Shown here: piece by piece, positions 60,445 to 60,531 of the stretch
Layout: the number at the start of each line of letters is the position of its first letter
Position numbering within the stretch: position 1 is the first letter of the stretch
Assembly (NCBI GenBank): GCA_034096865.1
Contig: JAWQFJ010007987.1
Location: forward strand, 10,001-70,531
DNA: 60,531 nucleotides
Direction of reading: 5' to 3'
Source of the DNA: Theodoxus fluviatilis
Lineage: Eukaryota > Mollusca > Gastropoda > Cycloneritida > Neritidae
Program-made: the position numbers and the translations under genes
Notes under the pieces: model-generated
Seen by the model: only the letters and a program-made list of their open reading frames with translations
Told to the model about the DNA's origin: nothing
Database searches by the model: none

Positions 60445-60527
60445 CCGGACGGACGGACGCACGGACGCCCGGACGGACGGACGACACGGCTCAGTACATA
60501 GACTCACTTTTGCTTCGCATGTGAGTC
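60445..60527. repeat. CGGACGGACG block and terminal hairpin
   Basis: CGGACGGACG-type tetranucleotide repeats are followed by GGCTCAGTACATA. Then comes a two-part stem: GACTCAC (60501-60507) pairs with GTGAGTC (60521-60527), and TGC with GCA around TTC. The same architecture (GGACGGACG, then a stem containing CTCAC/GTGAG, then A-run) is remembered from very common bivalve repeats, so a related molluscan family is likely. Confidence 0.7.
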
Positions 60528-60531
60528 AAAA

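Larger units (their letters stand above)
59298..60531. mobile_element. Element rich in TCAAGGTCA, ends in hairpin (reaches window end)
   Basis: Starts GACTCACATG (59298-59307), directly after the LINE fragment, and ends CATGTGAGTC (60518-60527) plus AAAA, giving a 10-bp inverted pair. At least ten exact TGACCTTGA/TCAAGGTCA nonamers lie inside in both orientations, at about 59310, 59330, 59346, 59830, 59843, 59990, 60095, 60148 and 60308. Near the right end is a CGGACGGACG block (about 60445-60483) followed by a hairpin. The element is itself split by a minus-strand LINE tail. Protein-coding capacity is nil. Confidence 0.6.

Overview
The window looks like nuclear DNA of an animal, most probably a lophotrochozoan and plausibly a mollusc. 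The coding exons are short, lie far apart and have GT-AG borders. Non-coding DNA dominates and is crowded with microsatellites, minisatellites, MITE-like inverted repeats and non-LTR retrotransposon debris. Nothing looks bacterial: there are no operons and no dense coding. The assignment to mollusc rests on the style of the repeats and of the caspase, and is inference.

The one confident host gene is the 3' part of an executioner-type (caspase-3/7-like) caspase on the + strand. Four exons (39102-39349, 47542-47717, 51969-52125, 53211-53458) join in matching phases into a 275-residue reading frame ending in TAG. It covers the large and small catalytic subunits. The catalytic His, the catalytic Cys and the two substrate-binding Arg are present. 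The catalytic pentapeptide reads QSCRG instead of the usual QACRG, and a phase-0 intron falls directly after its Gln. The exon(s) for the start codon and prodomain are upstream and not recognised. The caspase introns hold a 0.77-kb fold-back element with a 5-bp target duplication, a 225-bp MITE, a tRNA-like repeat with iterated B-box motifs and long dinucleotide arrays.

A second coding signal is a THAP zinc-finger exon (about 3020-3232, +). It lies between 60-bp inverted arms (2690-2749 and 3789-3848) that each carry an ACTTCCGG motif followed by an inward ATG. This could be a THAP-type DNA transposon remnant or a duplicated promoter pair.

Layout. 1-760: degenerate GATG/GAAT repeat. 2690-3848: THAP locus. 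4780-5236: CTGC/CTGT/CT and poly-G. 5621-6235: 615-bp MITE. 6236-31097: mostly unassigned DNA with tandem repeats, a 0.58-kb CCATA array and a pyrimidine-skewed block. 31098-32536: 36-unit, 37-bp minisatellite framed by inverted flanks. 32537-38995: unassigned. 39102-53458: caspase. 53459-60531: transposon graveyard, with a transposase-like relic, a second MITE copy, two broken LINE fragments on +, one LINE tail on -, and a terminal element rich in TCAAGGTCA motifs that ends in a hairpin.

No rRNA, functional tRNA gene, CRISPR array or complete transposon was found. Apart from the caspase, the genes here do not form a pathway; the rest is mobile-element biology around and inside that gene.
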